From assembly GCA_964351365.1 (NCBI GenBank), contig CAYGNP010000017.1:1-57279 (forward strand): 57,279 nt of DNA, in the 5' to 3' direction. The position numbers were made by a program, and so were the translations under genes. This DNA comes from UBA1672 sp964351365 (GTDB lineage Bacteria > Pseudomonadota > Alphaproteobacteria > Micavibrionales > Micavibrionaceae). Under the pieces are notes generated by a model that was not told where the DNA came from, searched no databases, and saw only the letters and a program-made list of their open reading frames with translations. Each line of letters begins with the position of its first letter. Position 1 is the stretch's first letter. Below are positions 26,604 through 35,747 of the stretch, piece after piece.

Positions 26604-27350
26604 ATGAAACTCAAAGATAAAATTATTTTGATCACGGGCGGGAACGCAGGCATTGGCGCAGAGATGGCGCGCCAACTCTCCAAACAGGGTGCAAAAATCA
26701 TTATCAGTGGCCGTAACGAAGAAACCCTGAAGCAAGTCGCAGCCGAGTGCGGCGTCGATTTCATTCAATGCGATGTGACCAAAGAGGATGACCAAAACAA
26801 GATGCTATCCGAGATTACGGCGCGATACGGCAAGCTTGATATATTGATTAACAATGCAGGCATCATGCATAAATATGATTTTGCAAACGATGAAAAAACG
26901 CTATCCCATATTCGAAGTGAGATTGAGGTCAATACGATTGCACCCCTTAATCTAACTTACAAGTTCCTACCGTTACTCAAAAAAAGTAGTGAGCCTGCTG
27001 TAGTGTTTGTATCCTCCGGCCTTGCTTATGTTCCGTTTCCGGCCACGCCCGTTTATTCCGGCACCAAGGCGCTCATGCATCATTGCGCGCAGACGCTTCG
27101 TCATCAATTCAAGAGCGATAATATAAAGGTGTTTGAGTTACTGCCGCCCGCAACGGACACAGCTCTTGCTGATAACTTTAGAACGCCGAGTGTAAAGCTC
27201 ATGCCTGTCGATAAAATGGTTGCCGAGTTTGTGCAAGGCCTGAAATGCAACACATATGAAATTGCCGCGGGCATGTCGAAACAAATGCGTTTAATGAGCC
27301 GCATTGCACCGAACTTTCTATTCAAACAACTGGCGAATACTTTTAAATGA
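26604..27350 (+). CDS. Short-chain dehydrogenase/reductase (DltE-like)
   Basis: 248 residues, classical SDR. NAD(P)-binding TGGNAGIG (11-18), NNAG, catalytic Ser in VSSGLAY, and Y-x3-K in YSGTK are all present. It reduces or oxidises a carbonyl/alcohol pair; substrate unknown. It follows the DUF1772-like gene by 5 bases and overlaps the next gene by 4 (ATGA), so it is in the middle of an operon. Confidence 0.88.
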   Translation: MKLKDKIILITGGNAGIGAEMARQLSKQGAKIIISGRNEETLKQVAAECGVDFIQCDVTKEDDQNKMLSEITARYGKLDILINNAGIMHKYDFANDEKTLSHIRSEIEVNTIAPLNLTYKFLPLLKKSSEPAVVFVSSGLAYVPFPATPVYSGTKALMHHCAQTLRHQFKSDNIKVFELLPPATDTALADNFRTPSVKLMPVDKMVAEFVQGLKCNTYEIAAGMSKQMRLMSRIAPNFLFKQLANTFK

Positions 27351-28282
27351 CCCTTTCGAAAAAAATTGTAATCTGCGGTGCATCGGGGATGGTTGGCACT
27401 CTCTTGTCCGAACGGCTCCATGAGAACGGACACAGTTTAATTCTGGTTGGACGGGATGCAGAGAAATTAGAACAAGCCTTCCCTTTTAACGCTGAATTTC
27501 TAACATGGGACGCTTTGTCTAAGTATGACCCTAATCAAATCGGAATAATCATTAATTTGAGCGGCGCAGGCGTCAGTGATAAAAAATGGACGCCAGACTA
27601 TAAACAAACCATGCGTGATAGCCGACTTCAGACCACACAAAAATGCGTTGAGGTTTGCAAGAAGAATTCGGATATTCGGCTTATTAATGCGTCTGCGGTC
27701 AGTGCTTATGGATTTTATGAGTATGATCACGCGCCCTTTACCGAAGGCGATACGCAAAAAAGAACGGGCACAAATTTTCTGCAGGAACTTATTGATGACT
27801 GGGAAGCATCTGCATTAAAGGCGGAAGCGTTCGGCAATCGCGTTACATTGCTGCGCACGGGCATAGTGCTTGATCGCTCCGGCGGTGGCTTGCCCTCCAT
27901 GGCCAAGCCTTATGCATTTTTTATGGGCGGCCCTGTTGGAACAGGCGAGCAGGTCATGTCATGGATCAGCCTGCGCGATGTTGTAAGCGCGATTGAATTT
28001 ATTATTGGGCATCCTGATTTTACCGGCCCTGTTAATTTGACATCAACAGGCGCGTGTAGCCAAAAAAAATTCGCAAAAGCACTTGGCAAGGCGCTCAAAA
28101 AACCAAGCGCGGTTCATATGCCTGCCTTTATGATTAAGGCCTCCATGGGTCAAATGGGCGAGGAGCTGGTTTTAACGGGGCAGCGGGTCACACCCTTAAA
28201 GCTTTTACAAAATGACTTTCAATTCCAAGACACTGACATAGATATATTTTTAGAAACACATTACAATTCTCTAGAGCATTAG
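27347..28282 (+). CDS. TIGR01777 family epimerase/atypical SDR
   Basis: 311 residues. N-terminal CGASGMVG binds the dinucleotide. Family marks are NLSGAGVSDKKWT, SRLQTTQKCVE, LINASAVSAYGFY, RTGIVLDRSGGGLP and a C-terminal DUF1731-like part with RVTPLKLLQNDFQF. Known as SDR39U1/YfcH-type; reaction not established. Translation is coupled to the upstream SDR (ATGA) and the ABC genes follow after 9 bases. Confidence 0.9.
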   Translation: MTLSKKIVICGASGMVGTLLSERLHENGHSLILVGRDAEKLEQAFPFNAEFLTWDALSKYDPNQIGIIINLSGAGVSDKKWTPDYKQTMRDSRLQTTQKCVEVCKKNSDIRLINASAVSAYGFYEYDHAPFTEGDTQKRTGTNFLQELIDDWEASALKAEAFGNRVTLLRTGIVLDRSGGGLPSMAKPYAFFMGGPVGTGEQVMSWISLRDVVSAIEFIIGHPDFTGPVNLTSTGACSQKKFAKALGKALKKPSAVHMPAFMIKASMGQMGEELVLTGQRVTPLKLLQNDFQFQDTDIDIFLETHYNSLEH

Positions 28283-28291
28283 AAAGTCACT

Positions 28292-29239
28292 ATGAGCCAA
28301 TCCGCAATTTCGATAAAAAATCTGGAAAAAACCTATGATAATGGGTTTAAGGCCTTATCCGGTGTTAATCTTGATGTGAGAACAGGGGAAATCTTTGCGC
28401 TATTAGGGCCAAACGGCGCGGGGAAAACAACCCTGATCGGTGCGGTTTGCGGGATTGTCCGTGCTTCCGGAGGATCTGTTGAAGTGTTCGGGCACGATAA
28501 TATCGACGATTATAAAGCCGCTCGATCCTTCATAGGGCTTGTGCCACAAGAGTTGACAACAGATCTTTTTGAAACTGTCTGGAATACTGTGAGCTTTTCC
28601 CGCGAATTATTTGGCAAACCCGCCAATCCAGCTATGATTGAGGATATCCTTAAACGATTATCCTTATGGGACAAAAAAGACTCTGAAATCAGAACACTGT
28701 CCGGCGGCATGAAACGCCGTGTCATGATCGCTAAAGCTTTATCGCATGAGCCGCGCATATTGTTTTTGGATGAGCCCTCTGCGGGCGTGGATGTGGAGCT
28801 TCGGACATCCATGTGGCAACAGGTGCGATCATTGAAAGACATGGGCGTGACCATTATCCTTACAACCCATTACATCGAAGAAGCCGAAGAAATGGCCGAC
28901 CGCGTCGGCATCATAAGCAAAGGCAATATCATTCTGGTTAATGAAAAAGATGCCCTCATGAAAAAAATGGGGAATAAGCAGGTTGTTTTTGATTTGCGGG
29001 AGCCGCTAAAAACCATTCCGAAAGCACTTAGCCAGTATAATCTTGTTCTAGAAAACGGCGGTAACAGGCTCGTTTTCAAATACAGCCCGTTTGAGCAGAA
29101 TAATGATATTTCCAATGTCCTTGATAACTTAAAAGAAAATGGAATAAGACCGATCGATATACAGGTTCATCAAAGCTCGCTTGAAGAAATCTTTATCGGA
29201 CTTCTCAATGATAAAAATGCAAAGGATCAGTTAGCATGA
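28292..29239 (+). CDS. ABC-2 type transporter, ATP-binding protein
   Basis: 315 residues. Walker A GPNGAGKT (about 34-41), Q-loop VPQE, signature LSGGMKRR, Walker B ILFLDEPSAG and the H-loop TTHY are all present, so it should hydrolyse ATP. The C-terminal ~80 residues form the extra domain seen in drug/antibiotic exporters (CcmA/YadG type). It overlaps the permease gene by 4 bases and would form a homodimer bound to two permeases at the inner membrane. Confidence 0.93.
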   Translation: MSQSAISIKNLEKTYDNGFKALSGVNLDVRTGEIFALLGPNGAGKTTLIGAVCGIVRASGGSVEVFGHDNIDDYKAARSFIGLVPQELTTDLFETVWNTVSFSRELFGKPANPAMIEDILKRLSLWDKKDSEIRTLSGGMKRRVMIAKALSHEPRILFLDEPSAGVDVELRTSMWQQVRSLKDMGVTIILTTHYIEEAEEMADRVGIISKGNIILVNEKDALMKKMGNKQVVFDLREPLKTIPKALSQYNLVLENGGNRLVFKYSPFEQNNDISNVLDNLKENGIRPIDIQVHQSSLEEIFIGLLNDKNAKDQLA

Positions 29240-29997
29240 ATTGGCGCGGCATATGGGCAATTTATAAATTTGAAATGAAACGTGCCTTAAGAACGGTCGG
29301 GCAGAGCATCGCCTCACCAGTCATTTCCACTATCCTTTACTTTGTGGTGTTCGGCGCGGCTTTGGGGTCAAAGATATCCAGCATTGATGGAGTTGAATAT
29401 GGCGCGTTTATTGTCCCGGGCTTGATTATGCTAACAATTTTGGGGCAGAGCATCTCAAATGCATCATTCGGTATTTATTTTCCCCGGTTTACAGGAACAA
29501 TATATGAAATCCTCTCGGCGCCGTTGTCTTTTTGGGAGGTGTCCTTGGCCTATGTCGGTGCATCAGCGACAAAATCGCTTGTGATCGGAATTATTGTTTT
29601 GGTAACAGCTAGTTTTTTTGTTCCGCTTGAGATTCAACATCCCATATGCATGGCGTTTTTTCTGGTTATGACGTGTATCACCTTCAGCCTTATGGGCTTC
29701 ATAATCGGTATATGGGCAGATGGATTCGAGAAATTACAAATTATTCCTTTGCTGGTGATTACGCCGCTAACGTTTCTGGGAGGCGCATTTTATGCGATTG
29801 ATATGCTGCCGCCTTTCTGGCAAACCGTCTCTCTTTTTAATCCTGTTGTTTATCTGATTAGTGGTTTTCGTTGGAGCTTTCATGAAAGTGCGGACGTGAG
29901 TTTATGGGTTAGCGTATCAATGATTTGCCTGTTCACAATCATTGCTGTGGGAATCATCGCGTGGATTTTTAAAACAGGCTATGGCCTGCGAAAATAA
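29236..29997 (+). CDS. ABC-2 type transporter, permease
   Basis: 253 residues with six hydrophobic segments of the ABC-2 membrane family (YadH-like); the TPLTFLGGAFYAIDMLPPFW segment near 180-200 is characteristic. It forms an exporter with the preceding ATPase. Substrate unknown; the setting suggests export of a small toxic compound or a product of the SDR genes. Last gene before the truncated tetR copy. Confidence 0.92.
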   Translation: MNWRGIWAIYKFEMKRALRTVGQSIASPVISTILYFVVFGAALGSKISSIDGVEYGAFIVPGLIMLTILGQSISNASFGIYFPRFTGTIYEILSAPLSFWEVSLAYVGASATKSLVIGIIVLVTASFFVPLEIQHPICMAFFLVMTCITFSLMGFIIGIWADGFEKLQIIPLLVITPLTFLGGAFYAIDMLPPFWQTVSLFNPVVYLISGFRWSFHESADVSLWVSVSMICLFTIIAVGIIAWIFKTGYGLRK

Positions 29998-30004
29998 TAA
30001 CATT

Positions 30005-30130
30005 TTACGTGCGATTTATTATTGCCTTCACCACATCATCCAAAGACGTACCGTAATAGACAAATTCCCAAAAATGCATGAACGCTTTGAGCGGTAATTC
30101 CTGACGTGTATTCGTCTGATCTCTTGACAT
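30005..30130 (-). pseudogene. Truncated tetR copy (N-terminal 41 codons)
   Basis: Reads MSRDQTNTRQELPLKAFMHF and on to YYGTSLDDVVKAI, then stops. It aligns with residues 1-40 of the TetR at 24948 (about two thirds identical), covering the first two helices but missing the recognition helix. The operator upstream is kept. It looks like the stub of a second tetR cut off when the ABC block was placed next to it. Confidence 0.85.
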
Positions 30131-30138
30131 TGTTAACT

Positions 30139-30168
30139 TATAATATACTTTGGAATGATCGTTCCAAA
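30139..30168 (+). promoter_or_regulatory. Second TetR operator in front of the isochorismatase/RND operon
   Basis: TTTGGAATGATCGTTCCAAA (30149-30168) shares a 16-bp core with the site at 24971. A perfect TATAAT lies just upstream at 30139-30144, and the first reliable start codon follows at 30185. A TTGACA at 30124-30129 is too close to pair with that -10. The operator sits at the transcription start, where repression is expected. Confidence 0.8.
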
Positions 30169-30184
30169 TAAGTCAAGGATACAA

Positions 30185-30862
30185 ATGCCGTTCAATTCAA
30201 AAACACAAGAGCACAATAGTGATCGGAAAAATGATCAACTATCATCTTACCCGGTTGGTAAAACAGCATTAGTCATTGTGGATCCGTTCAATGATTTTTT
30301 ATCAAAGGGGGGATTGGCATGGCCTCTTGTTAGAACAAGTGTTCAAAAAGTTGGGACAATTAAGCACATAGAGGAGCTATTAAGAATTGCCAGAAAAGAG
30401 GCGATCAAAGTTGTTTATGCACCGCATCATCGCTACCGAAAAGGAAGTCACTCCGAACGTAAATATTTACATCCTGTACAGGTCGCTCAACTTGGATTTG
30501 GAAATATTTTTAGTTTTGGCAAATGGGGAGGAGAATTTCTTGACAGTCTTGCTCCTAAAAAAAATGAATTTGTTGCCTCTGAGCATTCTTGTTCGAGTGG
30601 TTTTGCAGAAACTGATTTGCATGATCATCTTCAAAAAGAAGGAATAACTCACATCATAATCATCGGGATGGCTACTAATTCATGTATAGAGGCGACGGCA
30701 AGAAGCGCGGTTGATCTGGATTATCACGTAACTTTAGTAAGTGATTCTGTGGCTGCTTTTTCACCGCTCGAACATGAGCAAGCTATTCGTGAACGATATC
30801 CTCTTCTGGCGAACCTTGTTGGCACCACGAAAGATATCAAAGAGAAAATGAAGATAAACTAA
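30185..30862 (+). CDS. Isochorismatase-family cysteine hydrolase
   Basis: 225 residues from ATG 30185, with AAGGA upstream; the in-frame ATG at 30155 lies inside the operator and is unlikely. Catalytic Asp33 (VDPFNDF) and nucleophile Cys167 (ATNSCIEATARSA) are present. The usual lysine of the triad is not seen at its place (EFVASEHSCSSGF near 128-140), so activity may be altered. The family hydrolyses C-N or vinyl-ether bonds in small molecules. Two bases separate it from a related gene, and an RND pump follows, so it may act on a pump substrate. Confidence 0.85.
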   Translation: MPFNSKTQEHNSDRKNDQLSSYPVGKTALVIVDPFNDFLSKGGLAWPLVRTSVQKVGTIKHIEELLRIARKEAIKVVYAPHHRYRKGSHSERKYLHPVQVAQLGFGNIFSFGKWGGEFLDSLAPKKNEFVASEHSCSSGFAETDLHDHLQKEGITHIIIIGMATNSCIEATARSAVDLDYHVTLVSDSVAAFSPLEHEQAIRERYPLLANLVGTTKDIKEKMKIN

Positions 30863-30864
30863 CC

Positions 30865-31479
30865 ATGCTCAATAAAATTTTAAATACGTTATCTGCAATA
30901 CCTATCAATAAAGGATTAAAGAAGTATCAGTATTTTCCACCTGACCAAACGGCTTTATTGCTTATTAATTGTCAAAAAGGTTTTCTTCATGATCAGGCTG
31001 ATTTCAAGAATAAGCTTGAAAACCTCATTGCTTTTTCCCGGCGTATTAATTGGAAAATAATACATGCACCATTTCAGTATTCTGAACGGAAATTCCCTGC
31101 TCCAGTTCAGCTATTAATGGATCAAAAGCTCAGGGCTTCTCCAACCAGCAAAGATCTTTTATATGTTGAAAAAGAAGATGTCATATTACCTACCAGAAGT
31201 TCGTTAAGTGCTTTTTCCGAAACCAACCTAGAGGAGATTTTGAAACAAAGCGGGCTGGAGCATTTGGTTCTGGCCGGACCTTTGGCCAACTTTACCCTGG
31301 ATTCAACGATGAGAGATGGTGTGCAAAAAGATTTTCACGTTGCCATAGTGACTGATGTTTTAGCTTTACTAGAGCAAGATCAAGATATTCATGCTTATAA
31401 ATCCACCTTAAGTAAATATGCCCAGACAGTAACGGATTTAAAAGGATTAAAAAGCTTATCTGAAAAATCCCAAAGCTGA
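30865..31479 (+). CDS. Degenerate isochorismatase-like protein
   Basis: 204 residues with the same fold outline as its upstream neighbour: LLLINCQKGF at 31-40, SAFSETNLEEIL, and AGPLANFTLDSTMRDG. The catalytic Asp is replaced by Asn35 and the nucleophile Cys by a Phe-Thr pair, so it is probably not an enzyme of this class. It may be a partner subunit or a binding protein for the first hydrolase. The two genes are 2 bases apart and co-transcribed. Confidence 0.7.
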   Translation: MLNKILNTLSAIPINKGLKKYQYFPPDQTALLLINCQKGFLHDQADFKNKLENLIAFSRRINWKIIHAPFQYSERKFPAPVQLLMDQKLRASPTSKDLLYVEKEDVILPTRSSLSAFSETNLEEILKQSGLEHLVLAGPLANFTLDSTMRDGVQKDFHVAIVTDVLALLEQDQDIHAYKSTLSKYAQTVTDLKGLKSLSEKSQS

Positions 31480-31540
31480 AAAGAGTATAGAAAACGCCTC
31501 ATGATTATTAAAAAATTTGTTCTATCGAATAGGAATTAAA

Positions 31541-32659
31541 ATGGTACCTCGTCAAAAAAAAATACGTTCTTTGCTTCTCTGCAGTTTGATTTTTCTTTCG
31601 TCTTGCTCAGAAGAAGAAGCTACAACAAAAGCTATTCCCAAGCCAATTGTATGGATCAAAACACAAAGTACCGATTTATCTCAGGTACGGCGAATATCAG
31701 GTGTTTTACAGGCGACTGAAAGTGCGAATCTCAGTTTCGAAGTGAGTGGTAAGGTTGAAAGTGTATCTGTTAGTTTAGGGGAGGATGTTATTAAAGGTCA
31801 GGTATTAGCCGTGCTTGATGAGGCCAGCTATGAGCTTACAAAAAAATCAGCGCAAGGTAGCCTTCAAGAAGCGCAGGCTCTGCTTATAGAAGCTCAAAAC
31901 GAATATAACCGCCAATCAAATCTTTTTGATAAAGGCTGGGTCTCTAAATCTGCGCTTGATAATGCAAGAGCATCTATGGATACAGCTAAAAGTGCTGTTG
32001 ATATTGCAAAAGCCCAACTGGATTTGACGCAAGAAGACTTAGGAGATGCATCACTTCGTGCACCTTACGATGGGAAAATTGTATCGCGGCTCATTGAGCC
32101 GTCCCAAACTGTTAGGGCAGGAGAAACCGTTTTACAAATTGAAGGGTATGGGGGGTTGGAAGTTGCTGCATTAGTCCCGGAAACAATGATTGGTAATATA
32201 ACAAAAGGCCAAATCTACCAGACACAATATCCGGCGATCCCAAATTTAAGCCTTGAAGCAGAAATAACCGAGATTGGCTCCCGCGCTGAGAGTGCGAATG
32301 CTTTTCCTGTCACACTGCTCATTAAAGAAAATAACGAACAACTTCGAGGTGGAATGACTGCCGAAATTGATTTTACCTTCGAAGGAAGAGGACGAACGGG
32401 CTATACAGGGGAAGCCGTGAAAATACCACCAACAGCTATTTTGCCAGGTGCAGACCAGAAAACATATGCCTTTGTGTACGATGAAGCTGCTGGTGTCGTT
32501 CGCAAACGTGAAATCCAGACCGAAAATATAATTAATAATGAAATCCTTATTTCAAAGGGTTTAAAGCCTGGAGAAATTATTGCCACGGCGGGCGTTGAAT
32601 ATTTGCATGATGGCCAGGCTGTAAAGCTTATGGGTGTTGGCATAGAACAGTTTAATTAA
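31541..32659 (+). CDS. RND efflux periplasmic adaptor (lipoprotein)
   Basis: 372 residues from ATG 31541 (AGGA upstream). The N-terminus MVPRQKKIRSLLLCSLIFLSSC is a lipoprotein signal with lipobox LSSC. Then come the beta-barrel/lipoyl halves (GKVESVSVSLGEDVIKGQ; LRAPYDGKIVSRL) flanking a coiled-coil hairpin (about 90-150), as in HlyD/MFP adaptors. It links the inner-membrane pump to the TolC-type channel. The RND gene starts 16 bases later. Confidence 0.93.
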   Translation: MVPRQKKIRSLLLCSLIFLSSCSEEEATTKAIPKPIVWIKTQSTDLSQVRRISGVLQATESANLSFEVSGKVESVSVSLGEDVIKGQVLAVLDEASYELTKKSAQGSLQEAQALLIEAQNEYNRQSNLFDKGWVSKSALDNARASMDTAKSAVDIAKAQLDLTQEDLGDASLRAPYDGKIVSRLIEPSQTVRAGETVLQIEGYGGLEVAALVPETMIGNITKGQIYQTQYPAIPNLSLEAEITEIGSRAESANAFPVTLLIKENNEQLRGGMTAEIDFTFEGRGRTGYTGEAVKIPPTAILPGADQKTYAFVYDEAAGVVRKREIQTENIINNEILISKGLKPGEIIATAGVEYLHDGQAVKLMGVGIEQFN

Positions 32660-32675
32660 GAAAAGTGATTAAGAT

Positions 32676-35600
32676 ATGAACCTCACGCAAATCGCTTTTC
32701 ATTATCGCAGGCTCGTATTTATGGGGCTTGCTGCATTATTGTTATACGGAGCATTGAGTTATTTCACACTGCCTGCACGTGAAGATCCTCAAATCATCAT
32801 CCGCGAAGCGCTTGTGGTGACGCAATATCCAGGGCTTAATCCTGAACGCGTTGAGGATTTAATTACAAAGAAATTAGAACGAGCGATCCGCAAAATTCCC
32901 GAAATAGAAGAAATTCGCTCAACCTCTTCTACAGGGCAATCTATCATTCATGTTGAGATTCAGGATCGGTTTAAGGACCTCAAACCGATATGGCAGAATT
33001 TGCGTAATAAAGTTAACGAGGCCTACCCATCATTACCAGAGGGGACACGACCCTCAATAGTCAATGATGAATTTGGTGATGTTTCAATGGTTACACTTGC
33101 GCTGACGGCGCAAGATTATGAAATGTCTTTGATGTACGACATAGCAAAGCATGTCCGTGATGTTCTTTATACGGTTGAAGGAACCAAAAAAATTGAAATC
33201 ATGGGTGTGCAAAATGAACGCATCTTTATGGAGATATCGAACTCCAAGCTGTCTCAGCTTGGCATAGGCCCTGTTGAACTAGCCCAAATATTAAGCACAC
33301 AAAATATTATCCAACCGGGGGGGGCGGTTGATACGGGGGCACGGAGTTTTATTATCGAACCCACAGGTAATTTTGAAACGATTGAAGATATAGCTGAGAC
33401 CTTAATTGCTCTTCCGGGTACTAACGATGTTATACCCTTATCAGACATAGTAACCATAACACGAGGTTATATCGATCCGCCAGATCGGACATCCTATTAT
33501 AATGGAGAGCCTGCTATTATGTTTTCCATTTCTATGCTGAATGGCTATAACGTGTTGGAGTTCTCTCCGCGCGTTAAGACAAAGATTGAAGAATTACAAG
33601 CGACATTACCCGCGGGGATGTTTTTGAATATTGCTACGTATCAAGCTGATCAGGTCGCCAATACAGTTTATGGGGTGTCAATCAACGTACTTCAGACGCT
33701 CCTTATTGTTCTGGTTGTTGTAATGCTTTTTCTGGGCGTCCGCACAGGCCTTATTGTTGGGGCTATTGTTCCATTTGTGATGCTGGCCACTTTAGGCTTG
33801 ATGAATATTTTCGGGATGGAGCTTGAGCGTATGAGCCTGGCCACGCTTATAATATCATTAGGGCTGTTGGTTGATAATGGTATTGTTATTGCTGAGGATT
33901 TTAAACGCCGCCTTGAAGAGGGGGCGAGCAGAGAGGATGCTCTTAAAACCTGTGGCGGCGAAATGGCTGTTCCGCTTCTCATCTCTACTTTCACCACAAT
34001 ATTGGTATTTTTACCGCTCATGCTGGCGCAACATGTGGCAGGGGAATACACGCGCTCAATCTCACTTGTAATTATGATATCGCTTATGACCTCCTGGGTT
34101 CTGGCTCTTTGCGTCACGCCGACACTCTGTTATTACTTTTTGAAAATCGATCCTAAAGCAAAATCAGGAGAGGAACAAAATTCATCAGGGCTCATAGGAC
34201 AACTTTATGGGCCTTATGAGCGGTTTTTAAACTGGGCCATGCACCATCGAAAGATATTTATGGCAATTATGGTTGTAATGTTTGTAGGCTCTGTAAATTT
34301 GATGGGTCTCGTTCCACAGCAATTTTTTCCTGACTCTGATCGCTCACAGATATTGATATATACCGAGCTACCGGCCAGCACAACAACGCGTACCACAGAT
34401 CGGCGCATGCAGGATGTTTTCAAGTTTTTAGACGATAAAGAACGCTTTCCCCATATTGAGAGCCAAGCCGGATATGTTGGCTACGGTGGGCCCCGTTTTG
34501 TGCTCTCCTTATCACCGGAAGACCCGGCAGACAATAAAGGTTTCGTTGTTCTAAATATTGATGATTTTGAACGCATGGATCAAACAATCAATGATTTACG
34601 AGCGGGATTTCAAGATGAATTCCCAGATATGTTTGTACGCGTCAGTAAAATGTTCTTGGGAACAAGTGACTCCAGTACGATGGAAATTCAAATAAAAGGC
34701 CCTGATGGTGATGTTCTCTTTGAAAATGCCGAGAAGATTAAAGAGATATTCCGATCGATACCAGGCGCAATTGACATTCGTTCAGACTGGGAAACGCGCA
34801 TTGTAAAAGTTGAAGTTCAAGTTGACCAACAGCGTGCGAGACGGGCAGGTGTAACATCCGATGATATTGCAGCATCAATATCCGGAGGGTTTGAAGGCCT
34901 TAATGTAACGGAATTCCGTGATGGGGATGACGTTATCCCAGTGATTTTTAGAGCCAGTGGCGATGAGCGTTATAGCCTTGATCGGATTCGTACGCTCAAT
35001 GTTTATTCATCTGCCAGAAAAGAAAATGTTCCTTTATTCCAAATTGCAGATTTTGCACCAGTCAATCAGTTCGCCAAAATTGAGCGCGAGAATATGTTCC
35101 GTACGATTACGGTTGAAACGAAAATACTATCAATGACAGCCGAAGATTTTAAAATTGTTGTTGATCCAATGATTCAAGAATTAGCAGACAGCTTGCCGCC
35201 AGCTCATAGTATTGAATATGACGGAGTGATTGCAGAATCCGCTGATGCGCAAGCGGCACTATCTGCAAATGTACCGATGGTTATTGGGTTGATAATTGTC
35301 TTATTGGTTGCGCAATTTAATTCCTATAAAAAGACGGCAATCATTGTACTCACCATCCCGCTTATGATGATTGGGGCCTCTATCGGGCTTTTGATCACAG
35401 GCTCTTTCTTCGGCTTTATGGTGATGTTGGGCCTCTACTCTTTAGCAGGTATTATCATTAATAATGCCATTGTCTTAATTGATCGGATTGAAATTGAAGA
35501 AAACACAGGAAAGTCGCAATATGAAGCCGTCATTAAGGCCTGTATAATGCGATTGCGCCCCATCATAATGACGACAATTACGACAGTGCTAGGCCTGTTA

Positions 35601-35747
35601 CCCCTCATTTTATCCGGTGATCCGTTGTTCTACGGCATGTCAAATGCGATCGCCTTTGGTCTTGCCATCGGAACAGTTTTAACACTGGGAGTAGTTCCAG
35701 TTCTGTATGGAATATTTTACAAAATAAAAAATCTGGAGACTGCATGA
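32676..35747 (+). CDS. RND efflux pump, inner-membrane permease
   Basis: 1023 residues with 12 predicted membrane helices and two large periplasmic loops. Helix 4 carries the acidic proton-relay pattern (LGLLVDNGIVIAEDFKRR, with D in place of the usual DD: only one Asp is seen before NGIV) and the second half has SLAGIIINNAIVLIDRIE. The sequence PAREDPQI near residue 34 is typical of the MdtBC/CzcA-related, non-HAE1 branch. It exports small molecules with proton flow. It overlaps the TolC gene by 4 bases. Confidence 0.94.
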   Translation: MNLTQIAFHYRRLVFMGLAALLLYGALSYFTLPAREDPQIIIREALVVTQYPGLNPERVEDLITKKLERAIRKIPEIEEIRSTSSTGQSIIHVEIQDRFKDLKPIWQNLRNKVNEAYPSLPEGTRPSIVNDEFGDVSMVTLALTAQDYEMSLMYDIAKHVRDVLYTVEGTKKIEIMGVQNERIFMEISNSKLSQLGIGPVELAQILSTQNIIQPGGAVDTGARSFIIEPTGNFETIEDIAETLIALPGTNDVIPLSDIVTITRGYIDPPDRTSYYNGEPAIMFSISMLNGYNVLEFSPRVKTKIEELQATLPAGMFLNIATYQADQVANTVYGVSINVLQTLLIVLVVVMLFLGVRTGLIVGAIVPFVMLATLGLMNIFGMELERMSLATLIISLGLLVDNGIVIAEDFKRRLEEGASREDALKTCGGEMAVPLLISTFTTILVFLPLMLAQHVAGEYTRSISLVIMISLMTSWVLALCVTPTLCYYFLKIDPKAKSGEEQNSSGLIGQLYGPYERFLNWAMHHRKIFMAIMVVMFVGSVNLMGLVPQQFFPDSDRSQILIYTELPASTTTRTTDRRMQDVFKFLDDKERFPHIESQAGYVGYGGPRFVLSLSPEDPADNKGFVVLNIDDFERMDQTINDLRAGFQDEFPDMFVRVSKMFLGTSDSSTMEIQIKGPDGDVLFENAEKIKEIFRSIPGAIDIRSDWETRIVKVEVQVDQQRARRAGVTSDDIAASISGGFEGLNVTEFRDGDDVIPVIFRASGDERYSLDRIRTLNVYSSARKENVPLFQIADFAPVNQFAKIERENMFRTITVETKILSMTAEDFKIVVDPMIQELADSLPPAHSIEYDGVIAESADAQAALSANVPMVIGLIIVLLVAQFNSYKKTAIIVLTIPLMMIGASIGLLITGSFFGFMVMLGLYSLAGIIINNAIVLIDRIEIEENTGKSQYEAVIKACIMRLRPIIMTTITTVLGLLPLILSGDPLFYGMSNAIAFGLAIGTVLTLGVVPVLYGIFYKIKNLETA

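Noticed and set aside
30155..30184. Earlier start of the isochorismatase-like gene
   Set aside because: That ATG lies within the TetR operator and has no ribosome binding site; ATG 30185 has AAGGA.
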